Positions 42,081-50,571 of a DNA stretch of 54,923 nucleotides are shown piece by piece; positions within the stretch are counted from its first letter, which is position 1; each line of letters starts with the position of its first letter. The stretch spans positions 1 through 54,923 of the forward strand of contig NZ_JADLJS010000038.1 of NCBI RefSeq assembly GCF_015680405.1, read 5' to 3'. The stretch comes from Pseudomonas pudica (GTDB taxonomy: Bacteria; Pseudomonadota; Gammaproteobacteria; Pseudomonadales; Pseudomonadaceae). Under the pieces are notes generated by a model. The model was given only the letters and a program-made list of their open reading frames with translations. It searched no databases and was not told the origin of the DNA. A program made the translations under genes and the position numbers.

Positions 42081-42578
42081 TCATAGTGGTGGTTCGGTTT
42101 CAAAAACCAGCTCTACCTGTGCGGTATAAGTACCCGGTCGGGCGACCCAGTTAATCAGTGTCATGGGCCTGAAGTAGAAGTCCACTTCCTTGCCAACCGC
42201 GGCCTCTGCCGCAGGCAGTACCTGAACAGATGAGCCGTCGTCCGGAAGTTTTTTGCCATTTATCGACATGATGTAGCGCAGGCCAACCGACTTGCCGTTG
42301 TCATCCAGGAACTCTGGGGTTTTGCCTGCGTATTTGACGGTAACTGCCCCATTCGGGCTTTTGAGGAAGGCAGTATGTTTAACCGGAGGAAAGTGTTGGG
42401 AATCTTTCTTGAATTGCAGCTTTACCGGTGAATTTCCCCACTCGCCGATTGGCTTGTATTCGAACGCCGGCGCAGCCACTACGGCATTGACCGCAATATC
42501 TAAATGCTTGGGCTCCAACGCGATGGCGTAACTGCTGGCAACTGTCAGCGCAGACGCCAGCAAAACTCGTATGTTCAC
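42081..42578 (-). CDS. CS1-type pilin subunit (first of three)
   Basis: This 165-residue protein starts with GTG at 42578, preceded by a strong AGGAGG six bases upstream, and has a signal peptide (VLLASALTVASSYAIA). The mature part starts LEPKHLDIAVNAVVAAPAFEY and ends PGTYTAQVELVFETEPPL, the CblA/CooA-type pattern. As the first gene of the operon with the best ribosome site it is the likeliest major shaft subunit. Base composition is clearly lower in GC here than in neighbouring housekeeping genes. Confidence 0.82.
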   Translation of the reverse strand: MNIRVLLASALTVASSYAIALEPKHLDIAVNAVVAAPAFEYKPIGEWGNSPVKLQFKKDSQHFPPVKHTAFLKSPNGAVTVKYAGKTPEFLDDNGKSVGLRYIMSINGKKLPDDGSSVQVLPAAEAAVGKEVDFYFRPMTLINWVARPGTYTAQVELVFETEPPL

Positions 42579-42751
42579 GCAGTCCTCCTGAAAACCGGAA
42601 AGCCGCCACGGATTCGGTAGCGGTAGGGTTTATTCTTTAATTCGGAGGAATTATTTGCGCCAATGCGGGGTGGTTGATGTAGGGGTTTACTGAATGAAAC
42701 TGGGCAATTTCGCTAGACGATTGCCCGCCCTGCAAGGGGGCGCCCCCCCCT

Positions 42752-42785
42752 AAAAAAAAACACCCCGCCAAGGCGAGGTGTTTTC
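42752..42785 (-). terminator. Rho-independent terminator of the acetate permease operon
   Basis: On the minus strand a GC-rich stem (CACCTCGCC, loop TTG, GCGGGGTG) is followed by a run of nine or more T. It lies about 30 bases after the actP stop. The T-run is followed by a run of eight G on that strand. Confidence 0.9.
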
Positions 42786-42817
42786 ATGCAAGGCAGTTTG
42801 CGCTGCCTGAATATCGC

Positions 42818-44482
42818 TTAGTGAGACACGGCCCCACTGGCACCCAGGCCAGTCTGCGAACGCACGAACTGCGGGAAGAACAGCGCACGTTCGTCTTCGG
42901 CAGCCTTGGACTTGTCGGTGACCGAGAAGAACCAGATACCGACGAAAGCGATCAGCATCGAGAACAGCGCTGGGTACTCGTACGGGTAGATCGGCTTCTC
43001 GTGGCCGAGGATCTGCACCCAGATGGTCGGGCCGAGGATCATCAGTGTCACCGCACTCACCAGGCCCAGCCAGCCGCCGATCATGGCACCGCGAGTGGTC
43101 AGCTTCTTCCAGTACATCGAGAGCAGCAGTACCGGGAAGTTGCAGCTGGCCGCGATGGAGAACGCCAGGCCGACCATGAAGGCGATGTTCTGCTTCTCGA
43201 ACAGGATGCCCAGGCCGATCGCCAGTACGCCCAGGGCAACGGTGGTGATCTTCGACACGCGGATCTCGTCCTTGTCGTTGGCCTTGCCCTTGCGCCATAC
43301 ACTGGCGTACAGGTCGTGGGACACCGCTGAGGCACCAGCCAGGGTCAGGCCGGCAACCACCGCCAGGATGGTGGCGAAGGCAACAGCCGAGATGAAGCCG
43401 AGGAACACGCTGCCACCCACGGCGTTGGCCAGGTGTACTGCTGCCATGTTGTTGCCACCCAGCAGGGCGCCAGCGGCGTCCTTGAAGTCCGGGTTGGTGC
43501 TGACCAGCAGGATGGCGCCAAAGCCGATGATGAAGGTGAGGATGTAGAAGTAGCCGATGAAGCCGGTGGCATACAGCACGCTCTTGCGCGCTTCCTTGGC
43601 GTCACTGACGGTGAAGAAGCGCATCAGGATGTGCGGCAGGCCGGCGGTACCGAACATCAGCGCCAGGCCCAGCGAGAACGCCGAGATCGGGTCCTTGACC
43701 AGGCCGCCCGGGCTCATGATCGCCTCGCCCTTGGCGTGCACCTTGATCGCTTCGGAGAACAGGGTGTTGAAGTCGAAGCCCACGTGCTTCATCACCATCA
43801 GCGCCATGAAGCTGGCACCGGACAGCAGCAGCACGGCCTTGATGATCTGTACCCAGGTGGTGGCCAGCATGCCGCCGAACAGCACGTACAGGCACATCAG
43901 GATACCCACCAGGATCACGGCCACGTGGTAGTCCAGGCCGAACAGCAGCTCGATCAGCTTGCCGGCACCGACCATCTGCGCGATCAGGTAGAACGCCACC
44001 ACCACCAGCGAACCGGAGGCCGACAGGGTGCGGATTTCCTTCTGCCCGAGGCGGTACGAGGCCACGTCGGCGAAGGTGTACTTGCCCAGGTTGCGCAGAC
44101 GTTCGGCGATCAGGAAAAGGATGATCGGCCAGCCGACCAGGAAGCCGATCGAGTAGATCAGGCCGTCGTAGCCAGAGGTGAACACGAGTGCGGAAATACC
44201 CAGGAACGAGGCGGCCGACATGTAGTCACCGGCAATTGCCAGGCCGTTCTGGAAGCCGGTGATCTTGCCACCGGCGGCGTAGTAGTCCGACGCCGACTTG
44301 TTGCGCTTGGAGGCCCAGTAGGTGATGCCGAGGGTGAAAGCGACGAAGGCCACGAACATGGCGATCGCGGAAACGTTCAGCGGTTGCTTCTGCACCTCGC
44401 CGGTCAGGGCATCGGCGGCCCACACGGCGGGTGCGAAGGCTCCGCAGGCCAGTACGGCCAGGGCTTTGGCGTGGCGAATCAT
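42818..44482 (-). CDS. actP: Cation/acetate symporter ActP
   Basis: This 554-residue Na+:solute symporter (SSF family) takes up acetate and other short-chain carboxylates. It has an N-terminal signal-like segment (ALAVLACGAFAPAVWA) and about 13 membrane segments. Family motifs include YYAAGGKITGFQNGLAIAGDYMSAASFLG near residue 70 and VAFATILAVVAGLTLAGASAVSHDLYASV near 375. Length and order match ActP. It overlaps the upstream DUF485 gene by four bases, the standard yjcH-actP operon, and ends at a strong terminator. Confidence 0.95.
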   Translation of the reverse strand: MIRHAKALAVLACGAFAPAVWAADALTGEVQKQPLNVSAIAMFVAFVAFTLGITYWASKRNKSASDYYAAGGKITGFQNGLAIAGDYMSAASFLGISALVFTSGYDGLIYSIGFLVGWPIILFLIAERLRNLGKYTFADVASYRLGQKEIRTLSASGSLVVVAFYLIAQMVGAGKLIELLFGLDYHVAVILVGILMCLYVLFGGMLATTWVQIIKAVLLLSGASFMALMVMKHVGFDFNTLFSEAIKVHAKGEAIMSPGGLVKDPISAFSLGLALMFGTAGLPHILMRFFTVSDAKEARKSVLYATGFIGYFYILTFIIGFGAILLVSTNPDFKDAAGALLGGNNMAAVHLANAVGGSVFLGFISAVAFATILAVVAGLTLAGASAVSHDLYASVWRKGKANDKDEIRVSKITTVALGVLAIGLGILFEKQNIAFMVGLAFSIAASCNFPVLLLSMYWKKLTTRGAMIGGWLGLVSAVTLMILGPTIWVQILGHEKPIYPYEYPALFSMLIAFVGIWFFSVTDKSKAAEDERALFFPQFVRSQTGLGASGAVSH

Positions 44483-44790
44483 TGTTGCGCCTCCTTCAGG
44501 ATGGCCTTGTTCAGCTCATCGAATTCGCCGTTGGCGCGGCGGACGTAGATGGCGGTCAGGACGAATGCCGAGACGATCAGACCGACGCCCAGGGGAATGC
44601 CCCAGGTAATCGATGACTCAGGGCTGAGCTTGGTGCCCAGGATCTGAGGACCGTAGGCGATCAGGAGGATGAAGGCGCAGTACAGGCCGAGCATGATCGC
44701 CGAGAGAATCCAGGCGAACCGTTCGCGTTTGGTGACCAGCTCCTTGAAGCGGGGGCTGTTTTGTATCGAGAGGTAAATGCTGTCGTTCAT
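44479..44790 (-). CDS. yjcH: DUF485 inner-membrane protein (YjcH), ActP partner
   Basis: This 103-residue protein has two membrane segments (AWILSAIMLGLYCAFILLIAYG and GIPLGVGLIVSAFVLTAIYV) and an N-terminal SPRFKELVTKRERF helix, the DUF485 signature. YjcH is encoded with ActP in many bacteria and is thought to support it. The ATG at 44790 is used; a 13-codon extension upstream lacks a ribosome site. Confidence 0.9.
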   Translation of the reverse strand: MNDSIYLSIQNSPRFKELVTKRERFAWILSAIMLGLYCAFILLIAYGPQILGTKLSPESSITWGIPLGVGLIVSAFVLTAIYVRRANGEFDELNKAILKEAQQ

Positions 44791-44918
44791 TGTTTTTGTC
44801 CTAGCAGCACAGATAGGGGTGGAACCCACGACCCTTACTTTATGCGGCTATCGGACGCCAACCAGACGACCTTAGTCTTAGATGCAACGGTGTTTTACCG
44901 ATTGCGTAACAAAGTGAT

Positions 44919-45008
44919 GGCCCATTCGCGGGCACGCCCGCTCCCACAGGAACTGCACCAGCTTCAAGGGCAGCGAAAATCCTGTGGGAGCGGGCGTGCC
45001 CGCGAAAC
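44919..45008. repeat. Inverted REP pair
   Basis: Copies at 44919-44950 and 44981-45008 (stem GCGGGCACGCCCGC) lie between the yjcH leader and the end of the binding-protein gene. Confidence 0.85.
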
Positions 45009-45032
45009 AGCAAAACTGGCCCTGACAGGTTG

Positions 45033-45893
45033 TTACTTGCCAGTCCACTCCTTCACGCGGTCAGGGTGCTTGGCCACCCAGTCCTTGGCCGCCGCTTCAG
45101 GCTTGGCGCCTTCCTGGATAGCCAGCATCACTTCGCCAATCTCGTCCTTCGACTGCCAGCTGAACTTCTTCAGGAACTCCGCCACTTCCGGGGCCTTGGT
45201 CGCCAGTTCCTTGCTGCCGATGCTGTTAACGGTTTCCGCAGCGCCATACACGCCTTTCGGGTCTTCGAGGAACTTCAGTTTCCACTTGGCGAACATCCAG
45301 TGCGGTACCCAGCCGGTCACCGCGATCGACTGCTGCTTGGCATAGGCACGGCCCAGTTCCGCAGTCATCGCCGCGCCAGAGCTGGCCTGCAGCTTGTAAC
45401 CGGTCAGGTCGTAGTCCTTGATGGCCTGGTCGGTCTTGAGCATCACGCCGGAGCCGGCGTCGATGCCGACGATTTTCTGCTTGAAGGTGTCGTCGGTCTT
45501 GAGGTCGGCGATGCTCACTGCCTTGACGTACTCGGGGACGATGAGGCCGATCTTGGCGTCCTTGAAGTTCGGGCCGTAGTCGACCACGTTATCCTTGTTC
45601 TTGGCCCAGTACTCGCCATGGGTCACCGGCAACCAGGCCGACAACATGGCATCGAGCTTGCCGGTTGCCACGCCCTGCCACATGATCCCGGTGGCCACGG
45701 CCTGCAACTTCACGTCGTAGCCGAGCTTCTGCTTGATCACTTCGGCGGCCACGTTGGTGGTCGCAACGCTGTCAGCCCAACCGTCCACGTAGCCAATGCT
45801 GACTTCTTTGGCCATTGCCTGTGCCGCACTCATGGCCAGTACCATGGCGGTGCCCACACCCAGGAAACGTCGCATTCTTGTAATAGCAGCCAT
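45033..45893 (-). CDS. Periplasmic glycine betaine/quaternary amine-type binding protein
   Basis: This 286-residue protein has a signal peptide (LGVGTAMVLAMSAAQAMA) and an OpuAC/ProX-type solute-binding domain starting KEVSIGYVDGWADSVATTNVAAEVI. Tryptophans that could form the aromatic cage for a trimethylammonium group are seen in VDGWADS, GIMWQGVA, LSAWLPVTHGEYW and GWVPHWMF. It should bind betaine, choline, carnitine or a relative and pass it to an ABC permease. No permease or ATPase gene is near, so it is an orphan like the Pseudomonas BetX/CaiX type. The ATG at 45893 follows GAGGGG. Confidence 0.85.
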   Translation of the reverse strand: MAAITRMRRFLGVGTAMVLAMSAAQAMAKEVSIGYVDGWADSVATTNVAAEVIKQKLGYDVKLQAVATGIMWQGVATGKLDAMLSAWLPVTHGEYWAKNKDNVVDYGPNFKDAKIGLIVPEYVKAVSIADLKTDDTFKQKIVGIDAGSGVMLKTDQAIKDYDLTGYKLQASSGAAMTAELGRAYAKQQSIAVTGWVPHWMFAKWKLKFLEDPKGVYGAAETVNSIGSKELATKAPEVAEFLKKFSWQSKDEIGEVMLAIQEGAKPEAAAKDWVAKHPDRVKEWTGK

Positions 45894-46090
45894 CAAAGCA
45901 TCCCCTCGTCAGGTCTCGGAATTTGCATCATCGTCCTGCAACAATAGTCGACCTGCTCCAGCTACGACCTGTAGCCGCCCCATATGCGACAGCACTATGC
46001 CATTAGCGCCATCAGCCTGCGCCGACCTGCGCGATCCTTGCATGCCAAAGGTTTGGCGCCGGGCTACTATCTACCCTTTTGCGCCTGACG

Positions 46091-47656
46091 ATGGACCGCC
46101 CGATGCCCAGTTCTACCCGCCTGCTGCTGCCGTTGTACCTGCTTGCATGCCTGCTCTCCATACTCGGGCTCGGAGGCCTGTGGTACGGGCTTGGCAAGCC
46201 GGTGCACCTGCCCGACGCGGCCAGCCCGACGCACAAGCTGCAATGCGCCTCGTACACCCCGTTCGACAAGGACCAATCGCCCTACGACCAGCCGTTGCGC
46301 CTGCGTCCGGCCCGCATGGACGCCGACCTGGCATTGCTGGCCGAGCGTTTCCAGTGCATCCGTACCTATTCCCAGACCGGTCTTGAGGCAATCCCGGCGC
46401 TGGCGCGCAAGCATGGCCTGAAGGTGATGCTGGGTGCCTGGGTCAACGCCCACCCGGCCGACACAGAGAAAGAAATCGAGCTGCTGATCGCCACCGCCAA
46501 TGCCAACCCCGACGTGGTCAGCGCGGTGATCGTCGGCAACGAGACGCTGCTGCGCAAGGAAGTGACCGGCGCGCACCTGGCCACGCTGATCGCCCGGGTG
46601 AAAAACCAGGTCAAGGTGCCGGTGACCTACGCCGATGTGTGGGAATTCTGGTTGCAGCACCCGCAAGTGGCGCCTGCGGTGGATTTTCTGACTATCCACC
46701 TGCTGCCTTACTGGGAAGACGACCCGCGTGGCATCGACGAAGCCCTGGCCCACGTTGCCGATGTGCGCCGGGTGTTCGGCACGCGCTTCGCGCCGAAGGA
46801 CGTCCTTATCGGCGAAACCGGCTGGCCCAGCGAAGGCCGACAGCGCGAAACCGCGGAGCCCAGCCGGGTCAATGAGGCGCGCTTCATTCGCGGGTTCGTG
46901 GCCATGGCCGAAAGCAACGGTTGGCACTACAACCTGATCGAGGCGTTCGACCAGCCATGGAAGCGCGCCAATGAGGGGGCGGTCGGCGGTTACTGGGGGC
47001 TATACGATGCCGACCGGCAGGACAAGGGCGTGCTCGAAGGGCCGGTGAGCAACCTGCCTTACTGGCCGCAGTGGTTGTTGGCCAGCGCCATGCTGATGGT
47101 GCTGATGCTGATGCTTGCCGGGCGCCCCGCCACCGCGACGGCGGCCATGCTGCTGCCGTTGCTGGCGGCGTTTGGGGCAGGCTGTCTGGGGCTTTGGGGC
47201 GAGCTGATGCGTACCCATGCGCGCTTTGCCGGGGAATGGCTGTGGGCGGTGCTGCTGGCGGGGCTGAACCTTCTTGTGCTGGCCCATGCCGTGCTGGCCC
47301 TGGCACGGCGCACGGGCTGGCGCGAGCGCCTGTACGCCTGGCTGCAGGCGCGAGCCGGTTGGCTGTTGCTGGCGGCGGGTTTTGCCGCGGCGGTGAGCAT
47401 GCTGGCGATGGTGTTCGACCCACGCTATCGCAGCTTCCCCAGCGCAGCGTTGGCGTTGCCGGCGCTGGTGTTTGCACTGTGGCCGGTGCGTGCACGGCGG
47501 GCGGAGGTGGCGTTGCTGGCGTTCATCGTCGGTGCCGGGGTGGCGCCGCAGTTGTTTGTGGAGGGGCTGGAGAACCAGCAGGCCTGGGGGTGGGCAGTAG
47601 TCAGTGTGCTGATGACCGCGGCCTTGTGGCGGAGCTTGCGCCTGCGCCCGGCCTGA
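46091..47656 (+). CDS. Membrane-anchored GH17 beta-1,3-glucan-active enzyme
   Basis: This 521-residue protein has an N-terminal membrane anchor (LLLPLYLLACLLSILGLGGLWYGL), a glycoside hydrolase family 17 domain in the periplasm (residues about 50-320), and six or more C-terminal membrane segments. The GH17 acid/base Glu is in AVIVGNETLLRKE and the nucleophile in VLIGETGWPSEG. Family members hydrolyse or transglycosylate beta-1,3-glucans; in Pseudomonas a similar domain is found with NdvB, which makes cyclic glucans. No glycosyltransferase is adjacent here. The start could be 46091 or 46103, since neither has a strong ribosome site. Confidence 0.82.
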   Translation: MDRPMPSSTRLLLPLYLLACLLSILGLGGLWYGLGKPVHLPDAASPTHKLQCASYTPFDKDQSPYDQPLRLRPARMDADLALLAERFQCIRTYSQTGLEAIPALARKHGLKVMLGAWVNAHPADTEKEIELLIATANANPDVVSAVIVGNETLLRKEVTGAHLATLIARVKNQVKVPVTYADVWEFWLQHPQVAPAVDFLTIHLLPYWEDDPRGIDEALAHVADVRRVFGTRFAPKDVLIGETGWPSEGRQRETAEPSRVNEARFIRGFVAMAESNGWHYNLIEAFDQPWKRANEGAVGGYWGLYDADRQDKGVLEGPVSNLPYWPQWLLASAMLMVLMLMLAGRPATATAAMLLPLLAAFGAGCLGLWGELMRTHARFAGEWLWAVLLAGLNLLVLAHAVLALARRTGWRERLYAWLQARAGWLLLAAGFAAAVSMLAMVFDPRYRSFPSAALALPALVFALWPVRARRAEVALLAFIVGAGVAPQLFVEGLENQQAWGWAVVSVLMTAALWRSLRLRPA

Positions 47657-47674
47657 TATCCTTGGGACCGCTTC

Positions 47675-47770
47675 GCGCTCCATCGCAGGCAAGCCAGCTC
47701 CCACAGGAGTTATGCTGCCTATGAAATCGGCGCGGTCCCTGTGGGAGCTGGCTTGCCTGCGATGGGCCGC
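47675..47770. repeat. Inverted REP pair, AGCTGGCTTGCCTGC stem class
   Basis: Copies at 47675-47707 and 47737-47770 are reverse complements (CATCGCAGGCAAGCCAGCTC core). A short GGGCCGC-AAA-GCGGCCC hairpin overlaps the right copy and ends 10 bases before the stop of the next, minus-strand gene. Confidence 0.8.
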
Positions 47771-47789
47771 AAAGCGGCCCCTTTCAGCC

Positions 47790-48152
47790 TTACTCCGGCG
47801 ACCTGACCAACCGCAACCCCGCCAGCACCAGCGCGAACACGGCAATGCTGGCGGTATACAGCACCAGTGCCGGCACCGCGAACACCAACGCAACCACTGC
47901 CAGCCACCAGCCGCCACGCCCGGCAACCAACTGCGCCAGCAGCGCCAGCCCCAGCCCGCCCCAGGCCATCACCTGATGATGAATGCCCAGTCCCAGCAAC
48001 GACCGTACCTCACACTGCCAGTACCTCGCCGGCGCCGTGCACAGCCCCACCCACTGCCCGTCCTCCATCAGCCCGTAGCGCACGCCATAACTGGCAGCAA
48101 GCCAAAGCCCCAGAAACAGCACAAGCAGCGCAGCCGGCAGCGAACGAGACAT
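47790..48152 (-). CDS. Small inner-membrane protein of unknown function
   Basis: This 120-residue protein has about four hydrophobic segments (ALLVLFLGLWLAASYGV, VMAWGGLGLALLAQLVAG, WWLAVVALVFAVPALVLY, IAVFALVLAGLRLV), with Cys residues in LCTAPARYWQCEV between the first two. No family recognised. The ATG at 48152 follows TTGGAGAACTGG, giving a better site than the TTG four codons upstream. Confidence 0.65.
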   Translation of the reverse strand: MSRSLPAALLVLFLGLWLAASYGVRYGLMEDGQWVGLCTAPARYWQCEVRSLLGLGIHHQVMAWGGLGLALLAQLVAGRGGWWLAVVALVFAVPALVLYTASIAVFALVLAGLRLVRSPE

Positions 48153-48342
48153 CCAGTTCTCCAATAGCGGAAATCGAAAGCATCCATGATCGCTTATGCA
48201 CAGTTGTAAGGCAAAATCACAGCCCTGCAGCTATGTTGCAGATAACAAGCACACCAAAGACCACCGCGCCTGGCAACTTTGCCCGTCCCGTTGTGGTCCT
48301 AGCCTGCACACCGCTCGACCTTGCGTTCTTTTGGGGGATTAC

Positions 48343-49641
48343 ATGCTTCGATCTTTGCGCCTCGCTGCTTTGCTCGGCGGCCTGCTCATGGCTGTGGCCG
48401 CTTCGGCGCGGGATATCGACGCCGCAAGTTATGGCTACCCCTTGACCAACCCGTTCGAGGCAACCATTGCCACCACTCCGCCGGACCAGCGCCCCACGCT
48501 GCCCGACGACGACGAAATCAGCCAGTCCGATTACAGCCTCAACCTGCGCCCGGACCGTGAGTTCACCCTGCCCGACAACTTCTGGGCAGTGAAGAAGCTC
48601 AAGTACCGCCTGGCTCGCCAGGACCACGAGGCGCCGCTGATCTTCATCATCGCCGGCACCGGTGCGCCCTACACCAGCAGCATCAACGAATACCTGAAAA
48701 AGCTGTTCTACCAGGCCGGCTTCCACGTGGTGCAGCTGTCCTCGCCCACCAGCTACGACTTCATGAGCGCCGCTTCGCGCTTTGCCACCCCTGGCGTCAG
48801 CCAGGAGGATGCCGAAGACATGTACCGGGTAATGCAGGCCGTACGCGCCCAGCACCCACGCCTGCCTATCAGCGAGTTCTACCTCACCGGCTACAGTCTG
48901 GGCGCACTCGACGCTGCCTTTGTCAGCCACCTGGACGAAACCCGCCGCAGCTTCAACTTCAAGCGCGTGCTGCTGCTGAACCCTCCGGTCAACCTGTACA
49001 CCTCGATCAACAACCTGGACAAGCTGGTGCAGACCCAGGTCAAGGGCATTGACCGCAGCACCACCTTCTACGAGTTGATGCTGGCCAAGCTGACTCGCTA
49101 CTTCCAGGAAAAGGGCTACATCGACCTCAATGAAGCCCTGCTGTACGACTTCCAGCAGTCGCGCCAGCACCTGTCCAACGAGCAGATGGCCATGCTGATC
49201 GGCACCTCGTTCCGCTTCTCGGCGGCCGACATTGCCTTTACCTCCGACCTGATCAACCGCCGCGGCCTGATCATTCCGCCGAAGTTCCCTATCACCGAGG
49301 GCAGCAGCCTCACGCCGTTCTTCAAGCGTGCCTTGCAGTGCGACTTCGACTGCTACATGACCGAGCAGGTCATCCCCATGTGGCGTGCCCGCACCGACGG
49401 CAACAGCATCCTGCAACTGGTCAACCAGGTCAGCCTGTATGCGCTGGAGGACTACCTGAGCAGCAGCGACAAGATCGCCGTGATGCACAACGCCGACGAC
49501 GTCATCCTCGGCCCTGGCGACATCGGCTTCCTGCGCAAGGTGTTCGGTGAGCGCCTGACCCTTTACCCCCATGGCGGCCATTGCGGCAACCTCAATTACC
49601 GCGTCAACAGTGACGCCATGCTGGAGTTCTTCCGTGGTTAA
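48343..49641 (+). CDS. Exported alpha/beta-hydrolase-like protein coupled to MlaA
   Basis: This 432-residue protein has a Sec signal (LRLAALLGGLLMAVAASA) and a hydrolase fold. The likely nucleophile is in LTGYSLGALDAAF near residue 185, the Asp in MHNADDVILG near 387, and the His in PHGGHCGNLNY near 412. It should therefore be an active periplasmic serine hydrolase, perhaps on lipids or esters. Some databases label relatives as serine/threonine kinases, but no kinase motif is present. The start at 48343 begins the signal peptide. Its stop overlaps the mlaA start by eight bases, so the two are translated together and probably function together at the outer membrane. Confidence 0.72.
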   Translation: MLRSLRLAALLGGLLMAVAASARDIDAASYGYPLTNPFEATIATTPPDQRPTLPDDDEISQSDYSLNLRPDREFTLPDNFWAVKKLKYRLARQDHEAPLIFIIAGTGAPYTSSINEYLKKLFYQAGFHVVQLSSPTSYDFMSAASRFATPGVSQEDAEDMYRVMQAVRAQHPRLPISEFYLTGYSLGALDAAFVSHLDETRRSFNFKRVLLLNPPVNLYTSINNLDKLVQTQVKGIDRSTTFYELMLAKLTRYFQEKGYIDLNEALLYDFQQSRQHLSNEQMAMLIGTSFRFSAADIAFTSDLINRRGLIIPPKFPITEGSSLTPFFKRALQCDFDCYMTEQVIPMWRARTDGNSILQLVNQVSLYALEDYLSSSDKIAVMHNADDVILGPGDIGFLRKVFGERLTLYPHGGHCGNLNYRVNSDAMLEFFRG

Positions 49642-50458
49642 CAAACTCCTCTTCGCCACTGCCCTGTTCGCCGCCGGCCAGGCCCTGGCCGCCGAAACCG
49701 CCCCTCGGGCCAGCGTGATCGAAGCCGACCCGCAAGTCACCGAAGCACCACTGGCACCCGAGGCCGATGGTTTCGTCGATCCGCTGCGAGAGCTGAAATT
49801 CAACCCGGGGCTGGACCAGCGCGAGTTCGAGCGCTCCACACTGCAAGCGCTGAACGTGTACGACCCGCTGGAGTCGATCAACCGGCGCGTCTATCACTTC
49901 AACTACCGCCTGGACCAATGGGTGCTGCTGCCGATGGTAAGCGGCTACCAGTACGTCACCCCGCGCTTCGTGCGCACCGGGGTGACCAACTTCTTCAACA
50001 ACCTGGGCGACGTGCCGAACCTGTTCAACAGCGTGTTGCAGTTGAAGGCCAAGCGTTCGGCGGAGATCACCGCGCGGCTGATGTTCAACACCATCATCGG
50101 CGTGGGTGGGCTGTGGGACCCGGCGACCAAGATGGGCCTGCCGCGGCAAAGTGAAGACTTTGGCCAGACCTTGGGCTTCTATGGCGTACCGGACGGGCCA
50201 TACCTGATGCTGCCGGTGCTGGGGCCGTCGAACCTGCGCGATACCACCGGGCTGGTGGTGGATTATGCAGGCGAACAGGCGATCAACTACCTGAACGTGG
50301 CCGAAGCCAGCAGCGACCACCCGGAAATTTCCGTACTTCGCGTGGTGGACAAGCGCTACAGCACCAAATTCCGCTATGGCCAGCTCAACTCGCCGTTCGA
50401 GTACGAGAAGGTGCGGTACGTGTATACCCAGGCGCGCAAGTTGCAGATAGCCGAGTAA
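49634..50458 (+). CDS. mlaA: MlaA/VacJ-family outer-membrane lipid asymmetry protein
   Basis: MlaA removes mislocalised phospholipids from the outer leaflet of the outer membrane and passes them to MlaC. This 274-residue protein has the family core YDPLESINRRVYHFNYRLDQWVLLP, TGVTNFFNNLGDVPNLFNSVLQ, FNTIIGVGGLWDPATKMGL and EDFGQTLGFYGVPDGPYLMLP. The start is GTG at 49634 inside the end of the hydrolase gene; the signal peptide is VNKLLFATALFAAGQALAAE. There is no Cys for lipidation, while E. coli MlaA is a lipoprotein. The linker before the core is about 50 residues, longer than usual. Confidence 0.88.
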   Translation: MVNKLLFATALFAAGQALAAETAPRASVIEADPQVTEAPLAPEADGFVDPLRELKFNPGLDQREFERSTLQALNVYDPLESINRRVYHFNYRLDQWVLLPMVSGYQYVTPRFVRTGVTNFFNNLGDVPNLFNSVLQLKAKRSAEITARLMFNTIIGVGGLWDPATKMGLPRQSEDFGQTLGFYGVPDGPYLMLPVLGPSNLRDTTGLVVDYAGEQAINYLNVAEASSDHPEISVLRVVDKRYSTKFRYGQLNSPFEYEKVRYVYTQARKLQIAE

Positions 50459-50464
50459 GCCGAT

Positions 50465-50558
50465 CCGGCCCTATCGCCGGCAAGCCAGCTCCCACAGGTC
50501 CTCCCAATGCCCGGGCTTTCGGTGGTCCTGTGGGAGCTGGCTTGCCGGCGATAGGGCC
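50465..50558. repeat. Inverted REP pair, AGCTGGCTTGCCGGC stem class
   Basis: Copies at 50465-50498 and 50527-50558 face each other between converging mlaA and patatin genes. Confidence 0.85.
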
Positions 50559-50571
50559 ATGACAGGCAACC

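Noticed and set aside
44791..44880. tRNA-like 3' end (GTCGTGGGTTCCACCCC on the minus strand) upstream of yjcH, possibly a tRNA remnant or attachment site
   Set aside because: The T-arm does not pair properly, there is no acceptor partner, anticodon arm or D-arm, and no integrated element is nearby.
48217..49881. 554-codon minus-strand frame opposite the hydrolase and mlaA
   Set aside because: The plus-strand genes carry signal peptides, catalytic motifs and family cores; the opposite frame is a GC-driven shadow.
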